DNA of 64,000 bases from Celoporthe dispersa (Eukaryota; Ascomycota; Sordariomycetes; Diaporthales; Cryphonectriaceae), in assembly GCA_016584495.1 (NCBI GenBank), contig WAID01000015.1, forward strand, positions 1,302,501-1,366,500, read 5' to 3'. The position numbers and the translations under genes are program-made. The notes under the pieces are model-generated. The model was not told the DNA's origin. It saw nothing but the letters and a program-made list of their open reading frames with translations, and ran no database searches. Positions 24,653 to 35,868 of this stretch are shown piece by piece; the stretch's first letter is position 1; each line of letters begins with the position of its first letter.

Positions 24653-27600
24653 ATGGCACCCGCACAGAAGCCTCGGTTCCGCAAGATCCAGGAATTCAAG
24701 ACCGAGTATGCTCCAACTACCATCACTCAGTATGAGTCTGTGCGGAGTGGCATGCAGGTGATCGTGGCCGACCGCGAGGGTCCCAAGATCAATGGCTACT
24801 TCACCCTGGCGACTGAGATCCTGGACGACTCGGGGGCCCCCCACACGCTGGAGCACCTGGTCTTCATGGGCTCGAGGAGCTACCAGTACAAGGGCCTCCT
24901 CGACAAGCTGGCCTCCAGGGCCTACTCGAGCACCAACGCCTGGACCGCTGTCGACCATACTGCCTACACCCTGGAGACTGCTGGCTGGGAGGGCTTCGCC
25001 CAGATCCTACCCGTGTATCTCGAGCATGTCATCCTGCCCACCATCACCGACGAGGCCTGCACCACAGAGGTCCACCACATCGACGGTGAGGGCAATGACG
25101 CAGGCGTGGTGTACTCCGAGATGCAGGCTCTGCGCTTCAACATGGCCGAGCTCATGGACCTCAGGGCACGCCGTATCCTCTACCCGGAGAACGTCGGCTT
25201 TCGATACGAGACGGGAGGTATGCCGGAGCAGCTGCGCGAGCTGACGCCGCAGCGGATCCGCGAGTTCCACAAGGAGATGTACCAGCCTCGGAACCTGGCG
25301 GTCATTATCGTCGGCGAGACGGACCATGAGGACCTGCTCGACATCCTGGACAGGTTCGAAGAGAGCATCAAGGACACCATACCTCCACCCGACGCTCCTT
25401 TCAGGAGGTAGGCCACCACTGGACCCGGCGAGCCCTGCGGGAGGCTGTATCCCTGCTGACGTGAACTTCAGGCCTTGGATTGACTCTCCCCAGCCGCCAC
25501 CTCTCAAGGAGACCGTCGTCGTAACGGAAGAGTTCCCTGAGGAGGACGAATCGACCGGAGATATCGCCTGCGCCTTCTTCGGCCCCAACTGCAACGACCT
25601 TATTGCTGTGGCCGCCCTCAATGTCCTGCTGACTTACCTGTGTGGCTCGTCCGTCTCGGTTCTCGAGAACATCATGGTGGAGAAGGAGGAGCTGGCCAGC
25701 TCCGTGTCTTACTGGTGGGACGCGAGGCCCAACTCCGCCATCTGGTTCCAGCCGACAGGTGTCGCCGCCGAGAAGCTCGAGTTTGTCGAGAAGAGACTGC
25801 ACGACCTCCTGAAGGACGTGGCCTCGAGGCCCCCTCGACATGTCGTACATGAAGGAGTGCATCAGCCGCGAGCGGCGCCAGGTCAAGTTCTCGGCCGAGA
25901 GCTCGGAGCAGTTCTACTCACAAAACATCATCTCGGACTATCTCTTTGGCAAGCGGGATGGCTCGACCCTGAGCGACCTCAAGACAGTACGAGAGTACGA
26001 TGTCCTGAACCAGTGGGCTGATGAGCAGTGGCGCGCGTTCCTCAGGAAATGGCTGGTGGATGTCCATCACGTCTCTGTCCTGGGCAAGCCCTCGGTGGCG
26101 ATGGCAACCAAGCTCAAGGAGGCCGAAGAGGCGCGTATCGCCAAGAGGAAAGAGGAGCTCGGGGCGGACGGGCTGAGGAGGCTGGCGGAGAAGCTCGAGG
26201 CAGCCAAGGCCAAGAACGAGGTCGAGATTCCTCCCTCTGTCCTTGATCAGTGGCCGGTGCCTGGCACCGAATCGATACATTTTATCGAGTCGATGACAGC
26301 GAGATCTGGGAAGGCAAGGTCTGTCGGGGTGGGCAACGGCACGGCTCAGGAGCTCATCGACAATGCCAAGCCGGGCCTGCCTCTGTTCGTCCAGTATGAA
26401 CATGTGCCCAGCAACTTTGTCAATGTCGCACTCCACGTCGGCACCTCGGGAGTGCCCGTCGAACTCAAGCCCCTCATGTCCACCTTTATTGACAATTTCT
26501 TCAACACCCCCATCAAGCGCGGCGGAAAGCTGGTCGGCTTTGAAGACGTGGTGATGGAGCTCGAGAAGGACACCATCAGCTATGCCATCAACGGCGGGGG
26601 CAAGGTGTACGACCCCGAGAGCATCTTCATCAGCCTCCAGCTGGAGCCGGAGAAATACACGGCGATCGTCGAGTGGATGCGTGCCCTGATGTTTGATAGT
26701 GTCTTCGACGTGCAAAGACTCAAGGCGAGCATCTCGAAGGCCCTGGCCGACATTCCCGAGGCCAAGCGAGACGGGCGGTCCATGTCCCTCGAGGTCGACT
26801 GGGCCCTGCACGTCGAGAAGTCCTGGCTGCCCATGGCCAGGCGGACGCTCGTAAAGGCTGTCTATCTCCGCCGGCTGAAGAAGCTGCTGCAGCAAGAGCC
26901 GGACAAGATTGTCGAGATGTTTGAGCAGCTGCGCAGGTACCTCTTCACGTTCGAGAACGTCCGCGTGCTGGTGACCAGCGACATCGCCAAGCTGGGCGAC
27001 CCAGTGCAGCCCTGGGACAGCCTCACCAGGCTCCTCGGCAGCGAGAAGGACATGGCCCCCATCATCGAGACCCACACCGTGCTCAACTCTGAAGGCAGGT
27101 CACCGGGCAATGTTGGCTCCGTGATCATCCCCATGGCCAGCCTGGACAGCTCGTACAGCGTCAGCACCACCCAGGGCCTCAAGTCGTACAGCGACTCGAG
27201 GGTGCCCGCGATGCTGGTGGCGATAGGCTACCTCGAAGCGGTGGAGGGACCCCTGTGGAACGCCGTGCGAGGAAGCGGCCTGGCCTACGGTACGCACTTC
27301 AGCCGGGAGCTCGACTGGGGCGTCCTGCAGTATCGTGTCTACCGGTCGCCTGACGCCAGCAAGGCGCTCGACATCTCTCGGGAGACGGTGGAGAAGATTG
27401 CCAACGGCCAGGTCCCGCTGGACAGGCACCTCGTGGAGGGCGCCGTCAGCGGTATCGTGTCCGGGTTCGCGGACGAGCAGTCCACGATGGCAGACGCAGC
27501 CCAGCAGAACTACATCCTCAGCGTCGTCAGGGGGCTAGGCCTGGACTGGACGAAGAAGATCATGGCACAGGTGCGGAACGTCACGGACGACGAGATACGG

Positions 27601-28007
27601 CAGGTGATGAAGGACCTGATCATGCCGGTCTTCCAGCCCGGGAAGAGCAATGTGGTGGTGACGTGTGCGCCCATCATGCAAGAGGTGAGTGCTCTCCAGC
27701 TCGTCCCGGCCGGCTCCACCTGGGCTCAAGAAACTAACCTGGTCTCTTCCTGCAGAACATGGAGAAGGCACTCAAGGCCATGGGCTATGCCGCACAGGTC
27801 AAGGCGCTGTCGGACTTTCACGAGGACTACGGTCTAGCTGGAGGGGATGAGGATGATGACGACGACGACGACGACGACGACGACGGCGACGCTGAAGAGG
27901 ACGAGGATGAGGAAGGTAATTCTGAGGACGAGGACGACATGTCCGAGGAGGGAGACGCGATGATGGATGGTATGGACGGCGGATCGGACTTTGAGATGGA
28001 AGACTAG
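24653..28007 (+). CDS. M16C-family zinc metallopeptidase (YOL098C-like)
   Basis: Insulinase/pitrilysin-type peptidase, probably cytosolic, related to yeast YOL098C. Exons 24653-25407, 25472-27684 and 27756-28007; introns have canonical ends (25408-25471 with a CTGAC branch, 27685-27755 with CTAAC). The inverted zinc motif HTLEH lies at residues 64-68, with a candidate distal ligand Glu near residue 139 (TEVHHIDGEGNDAG). Several M16 domains follow over ~1,070 aa. The C-terminus ends in an acidic tail with about ten consecutive Asp. The frame breaks at the C5 run 25830-25834: exon lengths sum to 3n+1, and with four C the conserved PLDMSYMKECISRERRQ joins on directly, so I read it as a one-base insertion error. 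Start chosen at MAPAQKPRF because family homology begins right after (KIQEFKTEYAPTTITQYES). Confidence 0.88.
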
Positions 28008-28774
28008 AACCATGGGCATGCATAGCATCTGAGCAATGCGCTAGACAATAAACTCATTATTATTCATGATAGAAACACGGAAGACATGCAAGAGCGGCGG
28101 CAAGAGATGATCCGAGTGAATATTCCTGTCCGATCAGGAGTGAGGCGTCAAGAGAGAGAGGGTCTTTGATCTGCCCGGACCCAGGCCTGGACCTTGACGG
28201 CATGAGAAACAGATAGTGTAAGTAATCAATATCTTACTAAGTAGTTACTGTAACCATCGTGGAGGGACTAATTATACATACAGTGGTACTGTGCCAGGCT
28301 ATAGCAGACGACTGTAGCGGTCCAGGGTTCTAGACCTGCTGCTGGGCGGCCTGGCCCGTCGGCAGTGGGGCCCCCAGCTTGCCGGATTCGGCCGTCACCT
28401 ATCGCCTATGAAAGATAGTAGCAACAGTATGTCATACCCTTGACGTCTTCTGGGGGAGGGGGGCGGGGTGTACCGTCCACTTCCGATGAGCGGTCAGTTG
28501 TGAACGTTGGGTGAAGGGATCAGTCGGCCAGCCCGCCAACATTTCTCTCTGAGAGCCTCGTAATCCTCTCGATTATAAAACCAGCAGCCAGACCGCAGGT
28601 TTTCTTCTCCTCCTTCTCCTCCCCTCTTACCCTCCTAATTTGCTTCTCGCTTGCTTGGAAGTCTACCCCCAGGAAAGAAAGGAACCTCGTCTGGCGACCG
28701 ACAGCCCCCGCGTCTGCTCCCAGCACCACCAACAAGCAAGCCACCTTCCCGACACCCGCGTTCTTGCTATCACG
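28008..28774. other. Intergenic, no gene seen
   Basis: 3' side of the M16 gene and promoter of the LOG-family gene. Contains an AATAAA-like element (acaataaactc, 28044-28054) about 40 nt after the M16 stop, a plausible polyadenylation signal, and T/C-rich tracts just before the LOG start. Confidence 0.5.
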
Positions 28775-29595
28775 ATGGAGTCTGGTGGTGCGTCGCCGAT
28801 GCCAGGGGCAGCTACGCCCTCCAAGACCTCCGGGCGCAAGATCTGCGTGTACTGTGGCTCCTCGCCAGGGTCCAAGCCGGAGCACATGGAGGCCGCACGG
28901 CAGCTCGCGCGGGTGATGGCTGCCAACGATATCGGTCTAGGTCAGTGGTGACGGCTGTTGTTGTTGTTCTCCTGCTCTTCTTTCCCCTGAGTGTATATTG
29001 CTGACACGGTATCACCCCGCCTCTCCCCTGCACAGTCTACGGCGGTGGCACAGTCGGCCTCATGGGCGAGATCGCCCGCACCCTCGTCTCCCTCTCCGGG
29101 CCCGACGCCGTCCACGGCATCATCCCCGCCCCCCTCGTCAAGTACGAGCGCGACCCGACCTACACCTCGACCGTGACCCACCCGGCCAGCGGCGACAAGC
29201 CCCTCGCCATCCCCGAGGAGTCCATCTTCGGACGCACCACCGTCGTCCCGGACATGCACACCCGCAAGAGGATGATGGCCCAGGAGGTCCAGGCCGGCGG
29301 GCCGGGCTCCGGCTTCATCGCCCTGCCCGGCGGGTTCGGCACCATGGAGGAGCTGCTGGAGATCTGCACGTGGAACCAGCTGGGGATCCAGCGGAGCGGC
29401 ATCTGCGTGCTGAACGTGAACGGGTTCTACGACGGCCTGGTCAGCTGGATCGGGAAGAGCATCGACGAGGGGTTCATACGGCCTGGGAACGCGGAGATCC
29501 TGGTCTCGGCTGACACCCCGGAGGAGGCGGTCCGGGTGCTGGGCGAGTACAAGACGCCTGACTCGGTGCTGAAGCTGTCGTGGGGTAATGAATAG
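28775..29595 (+). CDS. LOG-family nucleotide phosphoribohydrolase
   Basis: Likely cleaves nucleoside 5'-monophosphates, in plants and some microbes releasing free cytokinin bases; many microbial members are annotated as 'lysine decarboxylase-like' by error. Two exons (28775-28940, 29036-29595; intron 28941-29035) give 241 aa. The Rossmann-like start KICVYCGSSPG and VYGGGTVGLMG are followed by the family hallmarks MHTRKRMMA (catalytic Arg region) and PGGFGTMEEL (PGGxGTxxE). Length and motif spacing are complete. Whether this fungus makes cytokinin cannot be told from the gene alone. Confidence 0.93.
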
Positions 29596-29808
29596 ACTGG
29601 GCGGTTTCTATACGACGACGTTATGTTATGCCCATGGGGCAGGCACACACATACACACACACAGACATTCTCTCTCTCTCTCTTACGGACGGGACCTGAG
29701 GCCGGATGGCAGGAAGGTTTGGAAAACGGCACAGTGCTGGGGGGAAAACGGAACACGGCGGCGTTGGTGTGCAATTTCTCTCAATACGGGGTTTTAAAAC
29801 AGAGTTAC

Positions 29809-29843
<35 letters not shown>

Positions 29844-30352
29844 GGCTGACGGCAACGTCTTCCATGCTAGATAGGCTACTTACTGGTGGTGTATAGAATG
29901 GGTCTTACACAACTCTCAAGAAATAAGGCTTATTGTAAAAATCTTGGTCGATAGTATTATGTATGTATCATGAGGGAAGACCGCTCTTGAAGGAAAAAAG
30001 AAAATAAAAATACACGTCCTAAAAGGAAGGTCGTCCGCATCCTGCTCTAGATATACATCGCCCTTGTTGGGAGCACATGTGTGTTCTTTTTACTACTGTG
30101 TAGATTCTCGAGAACTTTTTTTTTTTTTGGGCAAATATACTTTGTGTCATTCATTACCTCTGGTCGAGCAACCTTTTATGCGCCGCTTCCATGTCGTCTA
30201 ATTTCGTGGATGATCATACAAGTGCTCTGTATCCCGACCCCTTCGGCCTTTCTCTTTCCCCTTGCCGGGTTCTCCTCTTGAGGACCTCAGCCGGTAGAGC
30301 CGTTGTCACAGCCATTCTCCTCACCAGCATCTCTAGGGCGAAGAACGAGCAC
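29596..30352. other. Convergent intergenic region
   Basis: 3' ends of the LOG-family gene (plus) and proteasome gene (minus) meet here. It contains an AC/CT-rich stretch and an AGAC microsatellite, listed separately. No coding signal. Confidence 0.5.
29811..29844. repeat. AGAC tetranucleotide repeat
   Basis: About eight perfect AGAC units downstream of the LOG-family gene. Confidence 0.95.
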
Positions 30353-31365
30353 CTAACTGTCGACATCCATACCCTCAGCAGCAGTAGCAGCAGCAGCCGG
30401 CGCGCCACCTTCCGTCTCCCCCTCGCCCTCGCCCTCACCGGCGGCCTCCTTGTCGTCCGCGACCGAGTCGATCCAGGCCTTGACGTCCTGGCCGTCGTAC
30501 ACCTTGAACGGGTCGACCTTCTTGACGCCGTCCTTGCCGATCTCCAGGCCCACGATGCCCACGCTCGTGTTCTCCACCGTCAGCTCGCGGTCCTGCACCA
30601 GGCTCTCTTTCAGCGCCCGCAGGCCGTGCCTGATCAGCTCCTCCCGGTCGCAGCTCTCAAACTTGTCCAGGTTCCTCTCCAGGTACGTCCGGGCCATCTG
30701 GGACCGCCCGCCGATCGCAAACGCCACCATCTCCTCGCACAGGCCCGAGGGCTGAAACTCGAACAGGTGAGGGCCCTTGTCGTCGACGCCAGCGACCAGC
30801 AAGCCCACGCCGTACGGCCGCTTGCCGTAGTGCTGGGTGTTGATCTGGGCCTTCTCGCCGATCATCTCGACCAGCGAGCGCAGGGGCATGTCGCGGCCGT
30901 ACGTCAGGCGGTGGCCCAGGCACTGCTGCTTCATAAAGTTGGAGAGCACGCGCGCGTCCGAGGCGAGGCCGGCGATGGCGATGCCCACATGGGAGTCGAT
31001 AGGGAACAGTTTCTTTTGGTACGAGGACAGTTCTTCGGCATTGCGCTGCGCGAGGTGGGGTTTTGGGCCCTGGGTTAGTCTCGTGTTGTGCTGCCGGTCA
31101 GACGTCTTGGGGGGGGGGGGACAACAGCCATACCTTGATGCCCACCAGGACCGAGTGTGACTTGCTTGCTATTCCCACGACCACTGAGCCCTGCTTGACC
31201 GCCTCGGCGGCATACTCGACCTGGAATATCCTGCCTTGCGGCGAGCTGTGGAGAAAAAGAAAGTCTAGGTCAGCCAGGGCGAGGAGCGAGCGGGCGCGCG
31301 ACGGCCTGTCAGAGCTGTACGGCTTACAATGTGACCGAGTCGTTGTCGTAGTTGTTCCTGAACAT
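30353..31365 (-). CDS. PRE5: 20S proteasome subunit alpha6 (Pre5/PSMA1)
   Basis: Structural alpha-ring subunit of the 20S proteasome. Three exons: 31328-31365 (MFRNNYDNDSVT), 31134-31245 and 30353-31045, with introns 31246-31327 and 31046-31133, giving 280 aa. The alpha-subunit N-terminal signature (FSPQGRIFQVEYAAEAVKQG) is rebuilt across the first splice. VGIAIAGLASDARVLSNFMK and YGKRPYGVGLLVAG match the alpha1/PSMA1 = yeast Pre5 group. The C-terminal tail is Glu/Gly/Ala-rich, as is common in this subunit. It is divergent from VPS55, 778 bp apart. Confidence 0.95.
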
Positions 31366-32143
31366 CTTGGAAGCTCAGTAATGTGACGCGGGGGAGGATC
31401 AAAGCTGTTAGATTGGCGGGCGCAGGTGAGAGAAGGTTGTGGGTGGGCAGGAAAGTCGCGATGTGGTTGTGTGGATGGAGGAGCTTCCAGGCTGAGAGAG
31501 AGAGATGCGTTGTAGTGTGTGGTTGCAGGTGCAAGGCACCCTGAGAGGTGAGCTAAGGCAAGGCAACTTCGAGCTTCGTAACGGACCGAGCTCACACTCT
31601 GCTGGGCGCGGCCGGGGGGGGGGTGGGCAAGCTGAGGAGGACTAACCACGAAGGGCTTATCGCTGATAAGCACAGGCCTGGGGGCCGGGCACTGGCAGGC
31701 GTGGCAGGCGTGGCAGGCGTTGGCAGGCAGCGTCATGTAGGCTCTGTTGGCGCCTGTTAGGCCCGCTGTGTCAGGCTTTGGGGGGGGGGGCTCACCTCTC
31801 AAACAATGACCCCAGCTCCCCGGCAAGGAAGCCAGCCCTGGAGCTGCTGACGACGTCAACCTCGTCGTCAACTCTGACTCTCTCCTTCCGACCCATTGTC
31901 GCCCAGACCCTGCAGGACCCCCAGCCTCGAGCCTCACGACGACGACGTCGAAACCTACGAGCCCCCTTTTGTATATGCGAATTGTCATATAGACTAGCCA
32001 CCGTCTCGCTGCTCGTCGGCCCTCGATCATCTTCTTGCCCCCCTCTCCTCACGTGGCATCGGCCAAGGCCTCTCTCCCTCCTCCGACATCGACCACAACC
32101 TCGTACTACTTGTCTCCCTCTGGCCCCAGAATTCACATCCAAT
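31366..32143. promoter_or_regulatory. Shared divergent promoter region PRE5 / VPS55
   Basis: Only 778 bp separate the two divergent start codons, so both core promoters must lie here. It holds four tandem copies of the 9-mer TGGCAGGC(G/A) at 31693-31729 and a G9-10 run near 31781. No proteasome-box motif was recognised. Confidence 0.5.
31693..31729. repeat. 9-bp tandem repeat, 4 copies
   Basis: Copies of TGGCAGGCG at 31693, 31702 and 31711, then one spacer base and TGGCAGGCA at 31721, within the PRE5/VPS55 intergenic region. Confidence 0.9.
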
Positions 32144-32633
32144 ATGCCCGGCCTAAAAACAATCATCGCTCTCTCATTTGTCCTCGCCGTCGGGTTCCTG
32201 CTGGTCATCCTCTCCTGTGCGCTATGGAAACGGTACTACCCACTGCTGGTCGTGGCAACCTACATCATCGCGCCGCTGCCCAACTGGATCTGCAGCCGGT
32301 GCGCCAACCCGGATGATTTTGTCGAGAGCTCAGGGAACGCCGTGCTGGATCTCGGGAGGTTCTGTACTGGGTTCTTGGTCTTGATGGGCATCGGTAAGTG
32401 CTGGCTTCCGGCCGAGGGAGGGGAGGAGGAACATTCGTGGTGGAATGGATAGTCAGTCAGTGGTTGCTAACAAGATGATGTTTCTTTGATGCCACGCAGC
32501 CCTACCAGTTGTCCTCGCGCACTCCGATCTCATCACCACCGGCGCCATGGTCATGTCCATCGCCGGCGGCCTCCTCATCTACGGGACCATAATCAGCTTC
32601 GGCATGTTCTTCCAGGAAGAGTCGGACTTCTGA
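32144..32633 (+). CDS. VPS55: Vps55-family endosomal membrane protein
   Basis: Small four-helix membrane protein of late endosomes that works with Vps68 in endosome-to-vacuole transport (the animal relative is OB-RGRP/LEPROT). Two exons (32144-32393, 32500-32633; intron 32394-32499) give 127 aa. The family core is visible: FVLAVGFLLVILSCALWKRY, the Pro-rich turn YIIAPLPNWI, GRFCTGFLVLMGIALPVVLAHS across the splice, and the C-terminal helix GGLLIYGTIISFGMFF. Length is typical. Start is the first ATG, directly before the conserved hydrophobic start. Confidence 0.93.
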
Positions 32634-33500
32634 CTAGCCGGGGAGGCCGAGTGAAGGGCCCAAAGTCGACAAGCGAGCGGTATCTGCGGCTCCCTGGTGG
32701 GGATGCCGCGTCTTAATACAGAGACGTCGGGGACCAAGAAAAAGAAAGAAAAGAAGTGTCCTCTGTCAGAGGAGTCAAGAATGTATTCACTGTACGATTC
32801 ATCGGTCTGCGGACGGGGCATCGCGGGGTCTTACTAAGGCAAGGCTTGGGATTGTTTTTTTTTTGCGTGGGTTCTCTGGGTTAGGAGGTTGTGTTTTTTT
32901 CCCCTTCTTCTTCTTATATGGTCCTGGAATTTAGGCACTTGCGTGCAATGCATATCAACTTCCATCTCTTCTTCGGCCCAATCTGTGGACAAGAAATATG
33001 ACCACAGCCCTTCTCTGGAGGCGAATGCTTACGATGAAGAATTACTGACGGCCCATCAGAAATTGGACTGGGTAGCAGAGGAGTAGAATAAGTGAGTGTC
33101 TCACACAGCTCTACCTCAACATTGACAGATTATATTTGTTAATCTTTCTTCTTCTCCAGCCGATCATTGTTGCTCGCACAACAGATGAATAGAGTACCGG
33201 GAAAATACTTCAGAAAGTTTTCCAGGCATAGCCATCGCTGCTCTGCGATGGTCCTGCTCTGCAGTAGCATCCTCCGGTGTGGATGTTGCATGGCCTCCAC
33301 TTGCTTGCAGGAAGCAGGCCCTTGTCAGTTTTTTGATCCGCCCGACAACTTCTGGTCGCCTGTCAATAACATCAAAACGAAATCCTTAGGATTGCAATAT
33401 ATATATTTCCTGTGTTGTTATTATTGAGAGGTCCTATTGTGGCTTTTGATCAGGGCCAGAATCACAAGTCCATTCGTTCCCTCAAGCCTGCGGGGTCACA
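32634..33500. other. Intergenic, no gene seen
   Basis: 3' side of VPS55 and promoter of the HET gene, both on the plus strand. More AT-rich than the preceding genes, with T-rich tracts at 32850-32910. Frames are short and unconvincing. Confidence 0.5.
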
Positions 33501-35524
33501 ATGTCGCTATGCAGTCAATGCCAGCTCATCTCGAAAGTGCCGGTGCGCAGCGACGAGGAGGGCCACGAGATATACGTCCACAGCAGCGCCACTTTCAAAA
33601 AGGCGGTAGCCAGCATGTGCTATTTCTGTACCAAGGTACACAGAGAAATGTCTGAGGATGTACAGAAGCTGCTGGACAGGCCAGACTTCCCAGGCATATG
33701 CTGCCGTATCTGCGAGAACCACCAGAGGTATGGCATCGATTTCTCCATCCCTGCAAAGCAGCAGCTCGCATTCTTCTGGCTACAGGAATACACTGGTAAG
33801 AGAGAGTGAGAGAGAGAGAGAGAGAGCGCAGATCTCATAACACCACCCCATGTATATAAAAAACTAAACTCTCAACATCCTTCTAACCTGAGGTACAGAT
33901 CTTGGGACCACTGTCTTCTCTAAAAGAACAGACGACGAGGCGTGCTGGAGACGGATCGACAACTGGTACAAGACCTGCAGAGAAACCCACGTCAAGTGCA
34001 AATCATCAGGCACCGGCGTGCCAAAAGGTGAAAGGTGGCTCCCCACCCGGCTGCTCGACACAAACGACGCAGACAGCGGCAGCATACGCATCGTCACGAC
34101 AGCCGACCTCAAGCAGCGCCCTCGTGACCAGCACACACCGCCGTACCTCGCCCTGAGCCACTGCTGGGGTAAGAGAGCCTTCATCACGCTGACCCAGCAG
34201 AACAAGGCCTCGCTCCAGGAGAGTCTCCAGCTGGACAGCCTGCCGCCCAACTTCCGCGACGCCGTGCGCGCCACTCGCCGCCTGGGGTTCCGCTACGTGT
34301 GGATCGACTCCCTGTGCATCATCCAGGGCGCCGACGGGGACTGGGCAGACCAGGCACCCCTCATGGACCGCGTGTACATGAACGCCGAGATCTGCCTCGC
34401 CGCCGCCGCATCAGACGACGCCTACGGAGGCTTCTTCCGCAGCCGAGACCCGGGGGACCTCGAGCCTTTCCGCGTCGACCTGCAGCTGCCGCCGGCGCCG
34501 CACGACCGAGCCGCGCCGACCAGCCAGCCTCTGTACGCCTACTGCGGCGGCCAGGACCCCACGCTCCTCTGGGGCGCCTCGGTCGAGCGGGCCCCGCTCA
34601 ACAGGCGCGGCTGGGTGCAGCAGGAGAGGGTGCTGGCGCCCCGCACCGTCCACTTTGGCCGCGCGCAGGTGTTCTGGGAGTGCAAGGAGCTCCAGGCGTA
34701 CGAGGCCGGGCCGGATGCCGCGCTGGCGGAGTTCAAGGAGGCCATGGTGAAGAACTGGGAGACAAAGGGGCCCGAGGCGGTTGTGGAGCGGGCTGGGGGC
34801 GGGGGCGGGGCGATTCTGCCGCCACGACCGCGGCCCGCCTCTGCCACGGATGTCTACCTCGCCTGGAGGGGGGATCATCGGGGCTTACTCGAGGTGCGCA
34901 CTTACCTTCGAGGAGGACAAGCTGGTCGCCGCCTCGGGACTCGCCAAGGCGTTTGCCAGGCACCTCGGTGATGAGTACGTCGCCGGGCTCTGGCGGGGCC
35001 ACCTCGTCAAGGAGATGCTCTGGAGCCGGGCGAGGTGGAATGTCGACAGCCGCAGCACGGCACGGAGGTATAGCGGGTACCAGGCGCCGACGTGGAGCTG
35101 GGCGTCCATCGATGGACCCGTGGAGTGGGGGGTCCAGAACAGGTTCGAGGACTGTGCAGAGGTTGCCAGGGCTGTTGTGGACCCGCTCACCAGCGATACT
35201 ACGGGCAGGGTGCGGCGTGCTGAGGTTACGCTGTCGGGTTACCTCGTGGCCCAGGCTCGAGGGGCCGCGCTTCGTGGGTTCAACAGGTTTGTTGATGTGG
35301 AGGGGGAGGACCTGGAGGTCCCTGGCGATCGCATCTTCCTGGCGCCTCTGTGTATTACCGTTTTGGGTAATATATGGAAGATTACGTGGGGCCTTATGCT
35401 GACAGATGCCGGCGCGGGACACGAGGGGAAATACAGAAGGCTTGGCTTGTTTTGTTGCACGTCACGTTCAGCGGATGAATGGTATGGCACCAGTGGCGAT
35501 GCTGTTCGGATCACTATCGTCTGA
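33501..35524 (+). CDS. HET-domain protein (heterokaryon incompatibility type)
   Basis: HET-domain proteins trigger incompatibility-type cell death after non-self recognition in filamentous ascomycetes; most copies have no known partner. Exons 33501-33795 and 33899-35524 (intron 33796-33898 with a CTAAC branch). The N-terminal ~100 residues have CxxC pairs (CSQC, CYFC, CCRIC), a possible zinc-binding extension. The HET core has YLALSHCWGKRAF, FRDAVRATRRLGFRYVWIDSLCIIQ, MDRVYMNAEICLAAAAS and LNRRGWVQQERVLAPRTVHF. The frame breaks at the G6 run 34868-34873: exon lengths sum to 3n+1, and with five G the consensus W-x-x-I-I-x-x-Y-S continues. This could be a sequence error or a real loss of function, since HET genes often decay. 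Expected length about 639 aa. Confidence 0.85.
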
Positions 35525-35868
35525 AGTGTGTTTGCACTGTGGACGGTTGAAATACATCTCCGTGCTGTGGCTTCCTCAAATATTTGGTCCCTGCTCATCT
35601 CTCTGTTGATCGAGTTGAGTCTTGGACCCTCTAAATAATTCCAGAACACGCCGTTGAGTCTATGCTGTAGTGACAAGACTTTGTTGAACCAGTCCCGATA
35701 CGTTGAGTATCATGAAAAATCCATCTAAACGCCTCGCAAACCCCCCTTGCCGCCCATTGAAAATGTCCCAAATCATTCGGCTCCTTGCAAAAATATAAAA
35801 CCTGGCGTTTCTCGCATCATATGGCATACCTTCCAATCCGCCTGTCCGCACTCATCTTGGGGAGAATG
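35525..35868. other. Short convergent intergenic region
   Basis: 3' ends of the HET gene (plus) and the pABA synthase gene (minus). Nothing notable was seen. Confidence 0.5.
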
